From: Bicyclus anynana
Lineage: Eukaryota; Arthropoda; Insecta; Lepidoptera; Nymphalidae
Assembly (NCBI RefSeq): GCF_947172395.1
Contig: NC_069093.1
Span: 6,545,561-6,609,560 of the forward strand
DNA: 64,000 bases
Direction of reading: 5' to 3'
Program-made: the position numbers and the translations under genes
Part shown: piece after piece, positions 63,712 to 64,000 of the stretch
How the letters are laid out: each line of letters starts with the position of its first letter
Position numbering within the stretch: the first letter of the stretch is position 1
The notes under the pieces: model-generated
What the model was told of the DNA's origin: nothing
Databases searched by the model: none
The model's input: the letters and a program-made list of their open reading frames with translations, nothing else

Positions 63712-64000
63712 TATTGATGTTTACTATATCACTTGCTCTCGACCTTTGGGTTATTTGAAGCGTTAAATGAAGTTAAAGAAACGATAGAAATATTTTAATT
63801 TTTTAAAATTATAATATTAGTGAACGATTACAGATTGTGGTCTGTGGAACAGTTTGTTTAATCTAATAATATATTAAGAAAACTGTTTAATATAAATATT
63901 TAAATTAAATAAATAATTGCAAAGAGTAAATACCTACTATTAGCTACCAAACCATAGGAATAAAATATTTTTTTTTTTTTTTTTCTCTGGGTTTATCTGC
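63712..64000 (-). other. upstream of candidate exon; T-rich run at window end
   Basis: If the candidate exon is real this holds its 5' untranslated region and part of the promoter. No promoter motif is evident. A run of T lies at about 63971-63984. Confidence 0.25.

Overview
The window is lepidopteran (butterfly or moth) nuclear DNA, AT-rich and packed with transposable elements. I infer this from several tRNA-derived SINE families, many short Helitron-like elements ending in a GC-rich hairpin plus CTAG, and RTE-type non-LTR retrotransposon tails, all of which I recognise as typical of Lepidoptera. I cannot name the species. No bacterial operon, rRNA, functional tRNA gene or CRISPR array is visible.

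The one complete gene is a piggyBac-class transposase on the minus strand. It sits in a 3.37 kb element (50970-54339) flanked by TTAA on both sides, with imperfect 13-bp terminal inverted repeats. The gene has two exons (54088-53802 and 53520-51534) that join in frame to 757 codons. All three catalytic aspartates and a C-terminal cysteine-rich domain are present. The element carries four copies of the palindrome TCGGATCCGA near its ends. A separate 159-bp TTAA-flanked miniature element (2745-2903) has a similar plan with three palindromes of another sequence.

Layout: 1-6.2 kb holds Helitron-like and SINE copies, an RTE 3' end, the palindromic TTAA miniature element and nested SINEs. 6.2-24 kb holds SINEs, Helitron-like elements, RTE fragments, a hAT miniature element with a perfect 8-bp duplication (19.7-20.2 kb), foldback elements and a GC-rich inverted-repeat pair. 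24-50 kb is mostly gene-free, with scattered repeats, a Harbinger-like miniature element split by a Helitron-like insertion (27.85-28.73 kb), local duplications (31.4/32.65 kb and 42.9-43.9 kb) and a Helitron-like element carrying a CCCTA-rich minisatellite (49.7-50.2 kb). 51-54.3 kb is the piggyBac element. 54.3-63.5 kb is more repeats.

The only plausible host coding sequence is a candidate first exon on the minus strand at the right edge (63711-63530), with a favourable start context and a GTAAGT donor, whose product I do not recognise. A weaker candidate lies at 62709-62856.

Internal family names used below: SINE-A (ends in a T-rich tail, head near GTGGATTTACAAGACGGAGG), SINE-B (head GTGATAGCCCAGTGGATATG, tail ATGATGATG), SINE-G (a third tRNA-headed family), and Helitron-like subfamilies, which start with TC and end with CTAG before T.
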